Below are positions 35,195 through 44,990 of a stretch of 64,000 bases of DNA, one piece after another. The stretch lies in assembly GCA_965222005.1 (NCBI GenBank), contig OZ244935.1:806001-870000 (forward strand), written 5' to 3'. Position 1 is the first letter of the stretch. Each line of letters opens with the position of its first letter. A program made the translations under genes and the position numbers. Below the pieces are notes generated by a model. That model was not told the DNA's origin. It made no database searches and was given only the letters and a program-made list of their open reading frames with translations. Origin of the DNA: CBDCTM01 sp965222005. Lineage in GTDB: Bacteria > Bacteroidota > Bacteroidia > Chitinophagales > Saprospiraceae.

Positions 35195-36721
35195 ATGCTA
35201 AAACAGAATCTCAGCCAGAAATTATTACAGAAGCTTTCTCCGCAACAGATCCAGTTAATGAAGCTGTTGCAAATCCCTACGGCTACTCTTGAACAACGCA
35301 TTAAAGAAGAATTGGAAGCCAACCCCGCACTCGATGAGGGGGAAGAGGCAGAAGAATCTTTAGACTCCACCGCAGAGGTGGAGGAAGCCAAATTTGGCGA
35401 GTCCGATACGGATTCAGAAGAGCCGAGCCGGGATGAAGAGTTTGAGCTGGACGATTACCTCACCGAATATATCGAGGATGACCCGATCAGCTACAAATTG
35501 AAGACCAATCACTATTCAGCTGATGAGGAAGAGAAAACAATTCCGGTAGCCGTAGAGCACACTTTTCACGAATACCTGGAAGAGCAATTGGGGATGCTGG
35601 ATTTGGAAGATGCGCGTACCGTCAGTATTGCCAAGCAGGTAATCGGCAGTATCGATGACGACGGCTATCTGCGCCGCGAACCGATCGCCATTATCGACGA
35701 TCTGGCGTTTGCCCAAAACATCCACACCTGTGAAGAGGAAGTGCTGGGGATACTCAAAAAAATTCAGTGCTTTGATCCGCCCGGTATTGGTGCCCGCGAC
35801 CTTCGGGAATGCCTGTTGCTGCAGTTGGATAATAGAATTGAAGCTAAAGAACAAAGCAAGAATACCGAAGAAAAGTACAATTTGTATCTCGCCCGCCGCA
35901 TCATCGAAGATTATTTTAATGAGTTTTCAAAAAAGCATTATCAAAAACTTCAACGCCAGCTAAATATCAATGAAGAGCAACTTAAAAATGCTATAGAAGA
36001 AATCCTCAAGCTCAATCCCAAACCTGCCAGCGGCTACGTGAGCAGCGGCAATCGGGCACAGCACTACATCGTACCCGACTTCACGATCGTCAATCGCGAT
36101 GGAGAGCTCGAACTTTCGCTCAACTCCCGTAATGCTCCCGACCTGCGCATCAATGAGCAGTACAAAGACATGCTCAAAGCCTATAAAATCGGAGCAAAAA
36201 GCAAAAGAAACAACCGCCAGGAGAAAGAGGCAATTATGTTTATCAAGCAAAAAATTGACTCGGCCAAGTGGTTTATCGATGCCATCCGCCAGCGCCAGCA
36301 AACCATGTACAAAACCATGTACTCCATCATGCAGTACCAGTACGATTTTTTCCGCACCGGCGATCAGCGCAAGCTCCGCCCCATGATCCTCAAAGACATC
36401 GCTGACATCACCGGGCTGGACATTTCCACCGTATCGAGGGTGGCCAACAGCAAATTTGTACAAACTGAGTTCGGTACCAAGCGCCTCAAAGACTTCTTCT
36501 CCGAATCGCTACAAACCAACAGCGGCGAGGAAGTTTCGACCCTCGAAGTCAAAAAAATACTCACCGACATCATCGAGGATGAAAACAAGCGCAAGCCTTT
36601 CTCTGACGAAAAGCTCAAAAATATCCTGCGCGACAAAGGCTACAACATCGCCCGCCGAACGGTAGCCAAGTACCGCGAACAGCTCAACATTCCGGTAGCC
36701 CGGCTGCGGAAGGAGCTGTAA
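35195..36721 (+). CDS. rpoN: RNA polymerase sigma-54 factor
   Basis: 508 residues. Region I is Gln/Leu-rich (QKLLQKLSPQQIQLMKLLQ), followed by an acidic region II (about 45-110). The core-binding and DNA-binding parts come next, including the helix-turn-helix DISTVSRVANSKFV, and the RpoN box ARRTVAKYR near the end. Sigma-54 recognises -24/-12 promoters and needs AAA+ activators; none is encoded in this window. The start is fixed by the conserved N-terminal MLKQNLSQKL. It stands alone, with a dispersed repeat just after the stop. Confidence 0.96.
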   Translation: MLKQNLSQKLLQKLSPQQIQLMKLLQIPTATLEQRIKEELEANPALDEGEEAEESLDSTAEVEEAKFGESDTDSEEPSRDEEFELDDYLTEYIEDDPISYKLKTNHYSADEEEKTIPVAVEHTFHEYLEEQLGMLDLEDARTVSIAKQVIGSIDDDGYLRREPIAIIDDLAFAQNIHTCEEEVLGILKKIQCFDPPGIGARDLRECLLLQLDNRIEAKEQSKNTEEKYNLYLARRIIEDYFNEFSKKHYQKLQRQLNINEEQLKNAIEEILKLNPKPASGYVSSGNRAQHYIVPDFTIVNRDGELELSLNSRNAPDLRINEQYKDMLKAYKIGAKSKRNNRQEKEAIMFIKQKIDSAKWFIDAIRQRQQTMYKTMYSIMQYQYDFFRTGDQRKLRPMILKDIADITGLDISTVSRVANSKFVQTEFGTKRLKDFFSESLQTNSGEEVSTLEVKKILTDIIEDENKRKPFSDEKLKNILRDKGYNIARRTVAKYREQLNIPVARLRKEL

Positions 36722-36735
36722 GAGGATGCTAAGCT

Positions 36736-36815
36736 GAGATGGAATCGCCCGGCCTGTGCCTGCAAGTGCTGGGCAGGAGATTGAATCGCTGCGGGTGGGA
36801 GGAGCCCATAGCGAT
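36736..36815. repeat. Dispersed 80-bp intergenic repeat, copy 1
   Basis: This sequence matches 55943-56025 along its length with scattered substitutions (shared blocks include agtgctgg, ggagatt and gctgcggg, gggaggag, catagcgat). Both copies sit between convergent genes, in the same orientation. The second half can fold on itself through GATTGAATCGCT and AGCGAT. Confidence 0.75.
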
Positions 36816-36869
36816 AATTACCCGCCCTGCTCCGCGTAGCGACCAGATCGCCACCCTCTTCCGAAATGT

Positions 36870-39800
36870 CTATCGCACCACCACCAGCTTCCGGCTCACC
36901 ACACCCGCCTTTGCCGATAAGCCTTTCACGAAGTACAACCCGGCCGGCCATTGGGAAAGCCGATGCACAGTGATCTCTTGCTCCCCCTCAGCTATGGCCT
37001 TGGCATACATCAGCTGCCCGTCCCGGCTTACGATCTCAATGCGGCCAAATGGCGTATCGGGAAAAGCGATCCGAACCTGATCCTTTGCCGGGTTGGGCTG
37101 GATGTGGAGCTTTACAGCATCTCTGCCGGAGGAAGTCTCATCCGGCCGGCCCAAGCGCGCATTTTGATTCTCTGAGGGGGTGGTGAAAACCACGATATTG
37201 CTGCGCAGGCTTACATCAATCACGCAGGGTTTTGGCTTTTTCACCTTCGCTACTGCTTTATACGTAGTGCCCGGCTTCAGATTCAGCAGTGCTGCTCCCA
37301 GATAATTGGTAGATACCTGCTTGTTGTTGTCCAGATCAATGCTGTCAAATACAGCAGCTTCTTCGTAATAAACCACGTATTCCGTAATCACATTGCCTAC
37401 AGAAGCTGTCGCACTGTCTTTCTCTATGGCCGGCAACCATTCCAAAGAAGCCTGATCAGGAGCAAGCCCGATCACATTCAGCTCTTTGGGCGGATCATAA
37501 GTGAAGGGCTGGGGCTTTGGAGGTATCGTTCCGCTACATGCTTTTTGCTCACCACAGAATAAAAGCTTAGGAATATTAGCTTCATCATTTACTTTAGTAA
37601 ATCGAAGCTTCTTGACTTTTCTGCGGATGGTTGGATCTATGGGATTCCAAACTTTCCACTTGTGGTAATCAATGGTGTACAAAGAGGTCCAGGGCTGCCA
37701 ATATTCGCAATTGCAAATTTGATATTCTACTTCCATTATCCCTATCCCTTGCCCATCGTTCCAATACACCGCATTAATTTCATAAGGGTGGGGAAACTCG
37801 ATCACAAACCAGTTCTCTGCATTCGGCCCATATTGATGGTAAGTATTGGCAGGTATTATGGTATCCATAGCCAACCAGCCACAATTCAGCGGCGGATCAC
37901 TATCGGTTAAGGTTGCAATTACTTTTGCTTCATTAGTTGAACCCGACGGGTAACTGGTAGTCACCCATATAGGATCTATGTCTATTATACAATCCTGAAT
38001 AGGGCAGCCACCAACTGTACCATCTGTCCAGAGCTTATCCAGATCATTGTTGGGATCGCAGGGATCGATATTGGCCGTCAGCTCGCCATTCATATCCACC
38101 GGGATCACCCAAAACCAATATTCCTCGCCTGCTTCCAATCCGTTGATTACTGTACTGGTCAGACCCGCGTTTTCGCTGTGCAGCTTGATCACCTGAGTGA
38201 TTTCAGGGCCACCACCTGAATTAGTAGTCTCTATGGTTAAGCTCAGATCAAAGGCATTCCAGTCATCCGAAGGATCGCCATCCATCAATGCCGCCTGCAT
38301 TTCCGACTTCCTGGCATAATACACCATATTGCGGGTACTCAAAAACTGACCATTGCTGTTGATACTTCTGTACGACAAGCGAACGCCATTGCAACACAAT
38401 GACTCTACATCAAAGTAAGCAGGATCCATCGTGCTTACACCCAGCGGGTTGGAGTAAGAAATCCCGAGCTTCAAAAATATGGGCGATTCATTCACCGGCA
38501 GACCCACAATCGTATTGCCTACAACCTGGCCGCTGACATCTACCTTCTCCCCAATCTCCGACAAATCCTTCAGCTTGATGTAATGCGCACTATTGCCAAA
38601 GGCATTATTAAAGGTAACATCCATCGTATAAGCTGCATCTGAAGAGGTAGGGCTCCAGATGGCATATACATTACCCCCTCCCGAATACTGGTAAATCCGG
38701 GGCCCGATGCCCGTACTATTGGTCGAATTGGTGATGGTAACACCATTTGACATATCCGCCGCCAAGCTATGAGAGCCCAGTACATGCTTGAGCGTCATCA
38801 GATAATACCAGCCTTTTTTCGGGCTTTCGTTATCATCCAATAGCCCGGAGCTGCTATAAGTGACAACACCCAGTGTCTGGTCATTGGTATGATTAAACAC
38901 AAAGGCCCTGTCGAGGTATATCTCATCGCCATTATTAGGTGTTCCATCAGGATCACCTTCTGCTGCCGACATCTCCAGTATAGCCCGCACCAGCCACTGC
39001 CCCTGTATTTCCTGCCCCGCACGGCAGGGGTCGCCATAGTTGGGTATGTTGACATCCGAATTTTCTACGCTGTCGGGGCTGTTCTCCGTATCGTAGCCAA
39101 ATTCGCTGTACCAGATTTCCTTACCAACCACATGCGCAGCCGCACTGCCCTGGTTTAATAGGCTCATAAACCAACCGATCTTCTCCCGCAGCAGGTCGTC
39201 TTCCGGACTCACTGCATCGCCGCCGGGATTGCTGAAGGTGGTAACTACATCAAAGTAAACTTCGTTCATGTACTTTGCATAGGTGTTTTTTTCGGCACTG
39301 GCTTCCGTACTATAATGGTGGAAGTTGATCACATCGAAGGGAATGACCGGCCCCTGTACAAAGCCATACTGGCCCGGCTGGCGGTAGGTCTCAAACCAGG
39401 CCACCATGCGCTCTACATATTGCCCCCGCATTTCGGCCAGGCCGGCCAGCACGTACTTCATATTTGGGTCGGCATTGTGGATGCCGTAATGGTGCGTCTC
39501 ATTGGTGATCTCCTCTATTTTGAAGGCCGGGCTATCGCCATGCCCGTCGTAGGTGGCGCTTACCATAGCGGCGTACTGCTCGGGGGCAAAATACCAGTAC
39601 GTAATAGCTGTGGTGGGGTTGTCGGCCTGTGCTTCCACATCTGCCGGTGCATCATACCAGGTTTTGTCCGGTTCGTTGTTGGGCTCCATATAATTGGTAT
39701 AGCCCAGGCCGGTAACCAGACTTTCGTCAGCCGACAAATTGGCTGCAATAAATTGCTGTACATAGGAGCTGTTTATAGGATAAGTTGTATTGCCATAACG

Positions 39801-40334
39801 GGCAGCATAGAGTGTAAGCCATTTGGATACAGCTACAAAATTGGCCGGATCAGTGGCATCGGAAAAATTATTAATAGCATCGAGGTAAGCCGGGCCGGGG
39901 ATTGTGTCGAGCGGCACATTCAGGCCATTTAGGGTAGGGGTACATATTGGTTTGAGTTCCAGGGCCTGGGCATAGTTATCCGGATAATGGTTATAGCCCG
40001 CCATGCTGGGGTGGGTACCTTTGAGGGAAGAGCTGTTTCGGTTTGCCATCTGCTGGTAAAAATCGTCAAAAAAATAGTACCCGCCGCCATCATTGGAGGG
40101 GTTCCACTGCAGCTCAAATTCGGGTGGACAGGATATAACTCCTGCTGTGCCCGGATAGCCGGTATCTTTTGCAAAATCGTGGTAAGGCCGTACAAAGGAA
40201 AAACGCATGACCCGCTCAATGGGGTCTTTGGCATCCACATTGGCGCCAACCAACTGGTTGATGGTAGGTTGCGCACCCAACAGAGATGCCACCAACAACA
40301 ATAAAGTTGTTAAAACGGGTTTTGGGATGTACAT
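36870..40334 (-). CDS. T9SS-secreted glycoside-hydrolase-like protein with Fn3 domain
   Basis: 1154 residues with signal peptide (LTTLLLLVASLLGAQ). Residues about 25-560 form a clan-A TIM-barrel-like enzyme: NNEPD with putative acid/base Glu221, and YSEFGYDTE with putative nucleophile Glu411. The region around 640-780 is Ig/Fn3-like, and 800-930 resembles a discoidin-type beta domain (HPYEINAVYWNDGQG). An Fn3 domain follows at about 960-1050, then a T9SS sorting domain (IQPNPAKDQVRI). It is a probable exported polysaccharide-active enzyme. It shares the clan-A signature but no close similarity with the two modules at 6885-12899. Substrate unknown. Confidence 0.8.
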   Translation of the reverse strand: MYIPKPVLTTLLLLVASLLGAQPTINQLVGANVDAKDPIERVMRFSFVRPYHDFAKDTGYPGTAGVISCPPEFELQWNPSNDGGGYYFFDDFYQQMANRNSSSLKGTHPSMAGYNHYPDNYAQALELKPICTPTLNGLNVPLDTIPGPAYLDAINNFSDATDPANFVAVSKWLTLYAARYGNTTYPINSSYVQQFIAANLSADESLVTGLGYTNYMEPNNEPDKTWYDAPADVEAQADNPTTAITYWYFAPEQYAAMVSATYDGHGDSPAFKIEEITNETHHYGIHNADPNMKYVLAGLAEMRGQYVERMVAWFETYRQPGQYGFVQGPVIPFDVINFHHYSTEASAEKNTYAKYMNEVYFDVVTTFSNPGGDAVSPEDDLLREKIGWFMSLLNQGSAAAHVVGKEIWYSEFGYDTENSPDSVENSDVNIPNYGDPCRAGQEIQGQWLVRAILEMSAAEGDPDGTPNNGDEIYLDRAFVFNHTNDQTLGVVTYSSSGLLDDNESPKKGWYYLMTLKHVLGSHSLAADMSNGVTITNSTNSTGIGPRIYQYSGGGNVYAIWSPTSSDAAYTMDVTFNNAFGNSAHYIKLKDLSEIGEKVDVSGQVVGNTIVGLPVNESPIFLKLGISYSNPLGVSTMDPAYFDVESLCCNGVRLSYRSINSNGQFLSTRNMVYYARKSEMQAALMDGDPSDDWNAFDLSLTIETTNSGGGPEITQVIKLHSENAGLTSTVINGLEAGEEYWFWVIPVDMNGELTANIDPCDPNNDLDKLWTDGTVGGCPIQDCIIDIDPIWVTTSYPSGSTNEAKVIATLTDSDPPLNCGWLAMDTIIPANTYHQYGPNAENWFVIEFPHPYEINAVYWNDGQGIGIMEVEYQICNCEYWQPWTSLYTIDYHKWKVWNPIDPTIRRKVKKLRFTKVNDEANIPKLLFCGEQKACSGTIPPKPQPFTYDPPKELNVIGLAPDQASLEWLPAIEKDSATASVGNVITEYVVYYEEAAVFDSIDLDNNKQVSTNYLGAALLNLKPGTTYKAVAKVKKPKPCVIDVSLRSNIVVFTTPSENQNARLGRPDETSSGRDAVKLHIQPNPAKDQVRIAFPDTPFGRIEIVSRDGQLMYAKAIAEGEQEITVHRLSQWPAGLYFVKGLSAKAGVVSRKLVVVR

Positions 40335-40459
40335 GCTGTTCGGTTTTGGTGAAAAAATTGATTGAATTAACTATCCTGCATTGCTGTTTTTTCACTAAAT
40401 TACTTCAGGGCCTACAGCAAAAATAGTAAAACATTGTTATATTTACATGCAGAATACTA

Positions 40460-40471
40460 TTTTTTTTTTTT
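40460..40471 (+). repeat. T12 homopolymer upstream of the LRR array
   Basis: Twelve Ts lie about 100 bp before the first array gene, in the region that should hold its promoter and that of the divergent GH gene. Such tracts can change length by slippage. A functional role is not shown. Confidence 0.7.
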
Positions 40472-40570
40472 ATTGTTAGAAACATTTAACAAAACAGAAC
40501 AATATTCACGCTGTATATTAGTGCTGCATTTTTGTCCGATAGAGGCATAAACCCATATAAATCCAACAAT

Positions 40571-42634
40571 ATGATAAAAAAACACCTCTCGTTCCTATTG
40601 CTGCTCCTGCCGGCGCTATGTTGGGCACAGCTTTATCCCGGCGGCTTCTTTCTCAACTCACAAGCCAAAGTGGACTCGGCCGTGCAGGTGCTGCGCGATG
40701 GCGGCTATACGGCCATAAGGGGTGGGCTATGGATAGGCTCGGAAGAAGAAAATGCTCCACATGTTGAAAGGGTCGTCATCAAGGATTTGAGCGGATTTGA
40801 GATGCTCACCAAAATTGGTTGGTTAAAAATACAAAATACCGATTCGCTCCAAAGCCTCCACGGCCTGCACCACATAGATTCTATCGGCAATGGTATATTT
40901 TGGATTACCAACAATCCACACCTGGAGTCCATAGCCGCTCTGGGCAATGCCGACTTCTACAATTTGGGCTCCAGCTATTTCACAGAGCTAAGAATACAGG
41001 ACAACCCCCGGCTAAAGAGCCTCGACGGGCTGGAAGGTGTTACCAAAGTAGGAGGCTGGGTAAGAATAGGTGAATTGTACCATGATGATGAACCTTATCA
41101 ATTGGAAGATTTACGAGGTTTGCGAAACCTGATGTATGTAGGGGAAATGCTTTTAATTACTTATTATATGGGAGGTACTTTAAAGGGGTTAGAAAATATA
41201 AAACTTGAAGATTATTTAACCATATACGACTGTCCCAATTTAAATGACATCAGTGCGCTGAGTCAGTGGGATACCATAGGAAAAATGTCGCTAGGTAATT
41301 GTCCGGAGCTGAAGGACCTCAGCCCCCTGGACGGGCTGGTACTTTCGGGGGATAAATGGGTCAGAATAGAGCACTGTCCCAAGATCGGCAGGCTTCCAAA
41401 ACTAAAATTCACAGACAACGAAGCTCCCTGGATCACGCTGATTGACCTACCCTTGCTGCACGACATCAGCGCCTTGCATCCGGTCACCCACATACCTTAT
41501 CGCCTGGAGATCATCGATTGCGACGCACTGGAGTATTTCGAACTGCCCAACTGGCAAGAGGGCAACGGTTTGATAATTGAAGATAATGACAGCCTGGACA
41601 GTTTTGCCTTTCCTCAACTGAAAAAAGTGTCTATTACTGTGAATAACAATGCCCAACTCAAACACTTAAGGGGAAGTGACCGGCTGACCCGCTCAGGGGG
41701 CGTTAGTGCGAGGAATAATACTGCTTTAGAGGAGATCAGCGGTTTCAATGCAGTGGATACCATCGGTTCCATTATACTGTTCGGCAATCCAAACATTAAA
41801 ACATTCACGGGCTTTAATAATTTGAAAGCAGCACTTGGCAGGGGTATCCAAATCTACTGGAACAACCACATCGACAGCTTCACGGCCTTTCCCAATATCG
41901 AATATGTGGATGGGGAGTTTTATATTGGCGGCAGTGGCTTTAGCAGCATCCCCCCTTTTGATAAACTGCAGGAAGTGACCAGAAATATTTTGATAGCACA
42001 AGCCACCGACCTCAAAGCGCTTCGGGGTTTTTCCAATCTGAAGAAAGTAGGAAACTTTGGGATGCAAGTATTTAGTAATGACAAGCTGGACACCATCTCT
42101 ATATGCCAAAGCCTGGATTCTATTTTAGTCGCTGAAGGCAGTTCTACCGCAGGACTGTCTGTGGTAAGCAACGCTTCACTGAAATACTTTGGCGGTTTTG
42201 ATTCCATCCGTCATTTGCAGAGCGAGCTGTGGCTGGAAGGATCTACCGCGCTGGAGCAGGCTCCAGCCCTGTGCCACATCCGGAGCAATCTGGGCGGTTG
42301 GCCGGAGGTGGTGCTGCGCGACAATGCCGCCGGATTCAATACGCTTGATGAGGTGGAGGCGCATTGCGAGGAGCTGACGGGGGCTGAAGAAGCGGTACCC
42401 ATCCTGCCCTTTGAGGCATATCCCAATCCTTTTGTCGAGGAGCTATATGTAACAGCTCCGGCGGGCAGTTACCGCTACCGCCTGCTGGATGTGTTCGGCA
42501 GGCTGGTACGGCAAGGCCCGCTGCCGCAAGCTGGCAGCCTGAGGCTGAGCGGGCTGGCTACAGGCGTGTACCTGCTCAGTGTACTGGATGAAAAGGGGCA
42601 AGTGGTATGGGTGGAGAAAGTGGTGAGGGGGTGA
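40571..42634 (+). CDS. T9SS receptor-L-domain-like LRR protein, array copy 1
   Basis: 687 residues from ATG 40571: signal peptide MIKKHLSFLLLLLPALCWAQ, then a long leucine-rich region of the receptor-L-domain style, with units such as LKSLDGLEGV and LRIQDNPRL, and a C-terminal T9SS sorting domain (YPNPFVEELYV, GVYLLSV). The likely place is the outer surface; the likely role is binding or adhesion (inference). Block composition: N-block type A (EENAPHVERVVIKDLSGF), middle block a (KVSITV, SGGVSARNN), late block x (RNILIAQ), then HLQSELW and PEVVLRD. It is the first gene downstream of the only non-repetitive leader in the array, so it may be promoter-proximal for all seven. Confidence 0.85.
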   Translation: MIKKHLSFLLLLLPALCWAQLYPGGFFLNSQAKVDSAVQVLRDGGYTAIRGGLWIGSEEENAPHVERVVIKDLSGFEMLTKIGWLKIQNTDSLQSLHGLHHIDSIGNGIFWITNNPHLESIAALGNADFYNLGSSYFTELRIQDNPRLKSLDGLEGVTKVGGWVRIGELYHDDEPYQLEDLRGLRNLMYVGEMLLITYYMGGTLKGLENIKLEDYLTIYDCPNLNDISALSQWDTIGKMSLGNCPELKDLSPLDGLVLSGDKWVRIEHCPKIGRLPKLKFTDNEAPWITLIDLPLLHDISALHPVTHIPYRLEIIDCDALEYFELPNWQEGNGLIIEDNDSLDSFAFPQLKKVSITVNNNAQLKHLRGSDRLTRSGGVSARNNTALEEISGFNAVDTIGSIILFGNPNIKTFTGFNNLKAALGRGIQIYWNNHIDSFTAFPNIEYVDGEFYIGGSGFSSIPPFDKLQEVTRNILIAQATDLKALRGFSNLKKVGNFGMQVFSNDKLDTISICQSLDSILVAEGSSTAGLSVVSNASLKYFGGFDSIRHLQSELWLEGSTALEQAPALCHIRSNLGGWPEVVLRDNAAGFNTLDEVEAHCEELTGAEEAVPILPFEAYPNPFVEELYVTAPAGSYRYRLLDVFGRLVRQGPLPQAGSLRLSGLATGVYLLSVLDEKGQVVWVEKVVRG

Positions 42635-42808
42635 GGGGTGAGGGAGTGGGGAGGTGAGGAGGTGAGGAGTTGGGGAGGTGGGGAGGTGAGGGAGTGGGGA
42701 GGTGAGGGAGTGGGGAGGTGAGGGGGTGATGGTTTGGTGATTTGGTGATTTGGTGATTTGCCCACTTGCATAAAATAAACCCATATAAATCCATATAAAT
42801 CCAACAAT
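42635..42808 (+). repeat. G-rich minisatellite spacer 1 (174 bp)
   Basis: GAGGTGAGG/AGTGGGGAGGTG-type units run on from the coding end, whose stop is inside the G-rich tract. Then come ggtgatttg repeats, cccacttgcataaaata, and catataaatc repeats up to the next ATG. Confidence 0.9.
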
Positions 42809-44848
42809 ATGATAAAAAAACACCTCTCGTTCCTATTGCTGCTCCTGCCGGCGCTATGTTGGGCACAGCTTTATCCCGGCGGCTTCTTTCTCAACTCGCA
42901 GGCCAAAGTGGACTCGGCCGTGCAGGTGCTGCGCGACGGTGGCTATACGGCCATAAGGGGCGGGCTGTGGATAGGCTCGGAAGAAAACGGCCCGCTGACC
43001 GACGTACATGACCTCAGCGGTTTTGAAATGCTCACCCATATAGGTTGGCTGATGGTGATGAATACCGATTCGCTCCAAAGCCTACATGGCCTCCACCATC
43101 TGGATTCGCTGGGCAGCAAACTCTTGTGGATACGCAACAATCAGGAACTGGAATCTATTGCCGCATTGCGCCATGCCTGTTTTTACAATATGGGCAGCAG
43201 CATGTTTCCCGATGAGAATATTTATATAAGTGACAATCCCCGCCTCAAAAGCCTCGACGGACTGGAGGGCATCACGGCCCTCATCGGGCAGTTGAGAATT
43301 TCTGGAAACTATGCCCTGGAGAATCTACAAGGTTTGCGAAATCTGGGGCTGGTAAAGGACTTATTTGGTCTCAGTCATTATAATGGAGCCAACTTAAAAG
43401 GGTTGGAAAATTTGAGGCCTAAGGATGCGGTTTTTATAACTGACTGTCTCAATTTAAACGACGTCACTGCGCTGAGTCAGTGGGGCAGTATTGAAGAGTT
43501 ATGGTTATTTGACTGCCCGGAATTGAAAGACCTCAGCCCCCTGGACGGGCTGGTGTTTTCGGGGAATAAGTGGCTTAGAATAGAGAACTGTCCCAAGATC
43601 GGCCGGCTCCCCCAGTTCAAGTTTGCTGACAATGAAGCCCGCTGGATACACCTGGAGAACCTACCCTTGCTGCACGATATCAGCGCCTTGCATCCGGTCA
43701 CTCACATACCTTATCGCCTGGAGATCATCGATTGCGACGCCCTGGAGTATTTCGAACTGCCCAACTGGCAAGAGGGCAACGGTTTGATAATTGAAGATAA
43801 TGACAGCCTGGACAGTTTTGCCTTTCCTCAACTGAAGAGAGTGGCTCTTACAGTAAATAACAATGCCCAACTCAAACATCTTAGAGGAAGTGACCGGCTG
43901 ACCAGATTGATAGGTATTGGAGCAAGGGACAACACGGCTTTAGAGGAGATCAGTGGTTTCAATGCGGTGGATACCATCAGCTCTATTAGATTGTTCGGCA
44001 ACCCAAACATTAAAACATTCACGGGCTTTAATAATTTGAAAGCAGCACTTGGCAGGGGTATCCAAATCTACTGGAACAACCACATCGACAGCTTCACGGC
44101 CTTTCCCAATATCGAATACGTGGATGGGGAGTTCTATATTGGCGGCAGTGGCTTTAGCAGCATCCCCCCTTTTGATAAACTGCGGGAAGTGACCAGAAAT
44201 ATTTTGATAGCACAAGCCACCGACCTCAAAGCGCTTCGGGGTTTTTCCAATCTGAAGAAAGTAGGAAACTTTGGGATGCAAGTATTTAGTAATGACAAGC
44301 TGGAAACCATCTCTATATGCCAAAGCCTGGATTCTATTTTAGTCGCTGAAGGCAGTTCTACCGCAGGACTGTCTGTGGTAAGCAACGCTTCACTGAAATA
44401 CTTTGGCGGTTTTGATTCCATCCGTCATTTTGAAAATCAGTTGCGACTGGAAGAATCTACCGCGCTGGAGCGGGCTCCTGCCCTGTGCCACATCCGGAGC
44501 AATCTGGGCGGTTGGCCGGAGGTGGTGCTGCGCGACAATGCCGCCGGATTCAATACGCTTGATGAGGTGGAGGCGCATTGCGAGGAGTTGACGGGGGCTG
44601 AAGAAGCGGTACCCATCCTGCCCTTTGAGGCATATCCCAATCCTTTTGTCGAGGAGCTATATGTAACAGCTCCGGCGGGCAGCTACCACTACCGCCTGCT
44701 GGATGTGTTCGGCAGGCTGGTACGGCAAGGCCCGCTGCCGCAAGCTGGCAGCCTGAGGCTGGGCGGGCTGGCTACAGGCGTGTACCTGCTCAGTGTACTG
44801 GATGAAAAGGGGCGAGTGATATGGGTGGAGAAAGTGGTGAGGGGGTGA
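42809..44848 (+). CDS. T9SS receptor-L-domain-like LRR protein, array copy 2
   Basis: 679 residues with the same plan as its neighbours. The N-block is type B: after WIGSEEN it reads GPLTDVHDLSGF, HIGWLMVMNTDS and SKLLWIRNN, eight residues shorter than type A. It then has NEARWIHLENL, middle block b (RVALTV, LIGIGARDN), late block x (RNILIAQ with DKLET), HFENQLRLEESTALER and PEVVLRD. The tail is RLGG...RVIWVEK. Copy 4 shares its N and middle blocks almost exactly but differs downstream, a clear sign of block exchange. Confidence 0.85.
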   Translation: MIKKHLSFLLLLLPALCWAQLYPGGFFLNSQAKVDSAVQVLRDGGYTAIRGGLWIGSEENGPLTDVHDLSGFEMLTHIGWLMVMNTDSLQSLHGLHHLDSLGSKLLWIRNNQELESIAALRHACFYNMGSSMFPDENIYISDNPRLKSLDGLEGITALIGQLRISGNYALENLQGLRNLGLVKDLFGLSHYNGANLKGLENLRPKDAVFITDCLNLNDVTALSQWGSIEELWLFDCPELKDLSPLDGLVFSGNKWLRIENCPKIGRLPQFKFADNEARWIHLENLPLLHDISALHPVTHIPYRLEIIDCDALEYFELPNWQEGNGLIIEDNDSLDSFAFPQLKRVALTVNNNAQLKHLRGSDRLTRLIGIGARDNTALEEISGFNAVDTISSIRLFGNPNIKTFTGFNNLKAALGRGIQIYWNNHIDSFTAFPNIEYVDGEFYIGGSGFSSIPPFDKLREVTRNILIAQATDLKALRGFSNLKKVGNFGMQVFSNDKLETISICQSLDSILVAEGSSTAGLSVVSNASLKYFGGFDSIRHFENQLRLEESTALERAPALCHIRSNLGGWPEVVLRDNAAGFNTLDEVEAHCEELTGAEEAVPILPFEAYPNPFVEELYVTAPAGSYHYRLLDVFGRLVRQGPLPQAGSLRLGGLATGVYLLSVLDEKGRVIWVEKVVRG

Positions 44849-44990
44849 GGGGTGAGGGAGTGAGGAGGTGGGGAGTTGAGGAGGTGAGGGGGTGAGGAGG
44901 TGAGGGGGTGAGGGGGTGATGGTTTGGTGATTTGGTGATTTGCCCACTTGCATAAAATAAACCCATATAAATCCATATAAATCCAACAAT
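44849..44990 (+). repeat. G-rich minisatellite spacer 2 (142 bp)
   Basis: Same composition as spacer 1 but 32 bp shorter, through fewer GAGGTG-type units and only two ggtgatttg units. The copy-number difference shows tract instability. Confidence 0.9.

Noticed and set aside
34957..35292. 111-codon plus-strand ORF before rpoN
   Set aside because: It overlaps the well-supported rpoN start by about 100 bp in another frame and has no recognisable features beyond a chance hydrophobic start.
42740..42790. Sigma-54 promoter in array spacers (tggtgatttgcccacttgca)
   Set aside because: The GG to GC spacing is 14 rather than 10 bp, so it does not fit the -24/-12 rule despite rpoN being nearby.
42443..42866. 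Pro/His/Ser/Thr-rich ORFs on the minus strand opposite each array spacer
   Set aside because: They are the reverse reading of the G-rich minisatellites. They recur only because the repeats recur, and have no start signals or domains.
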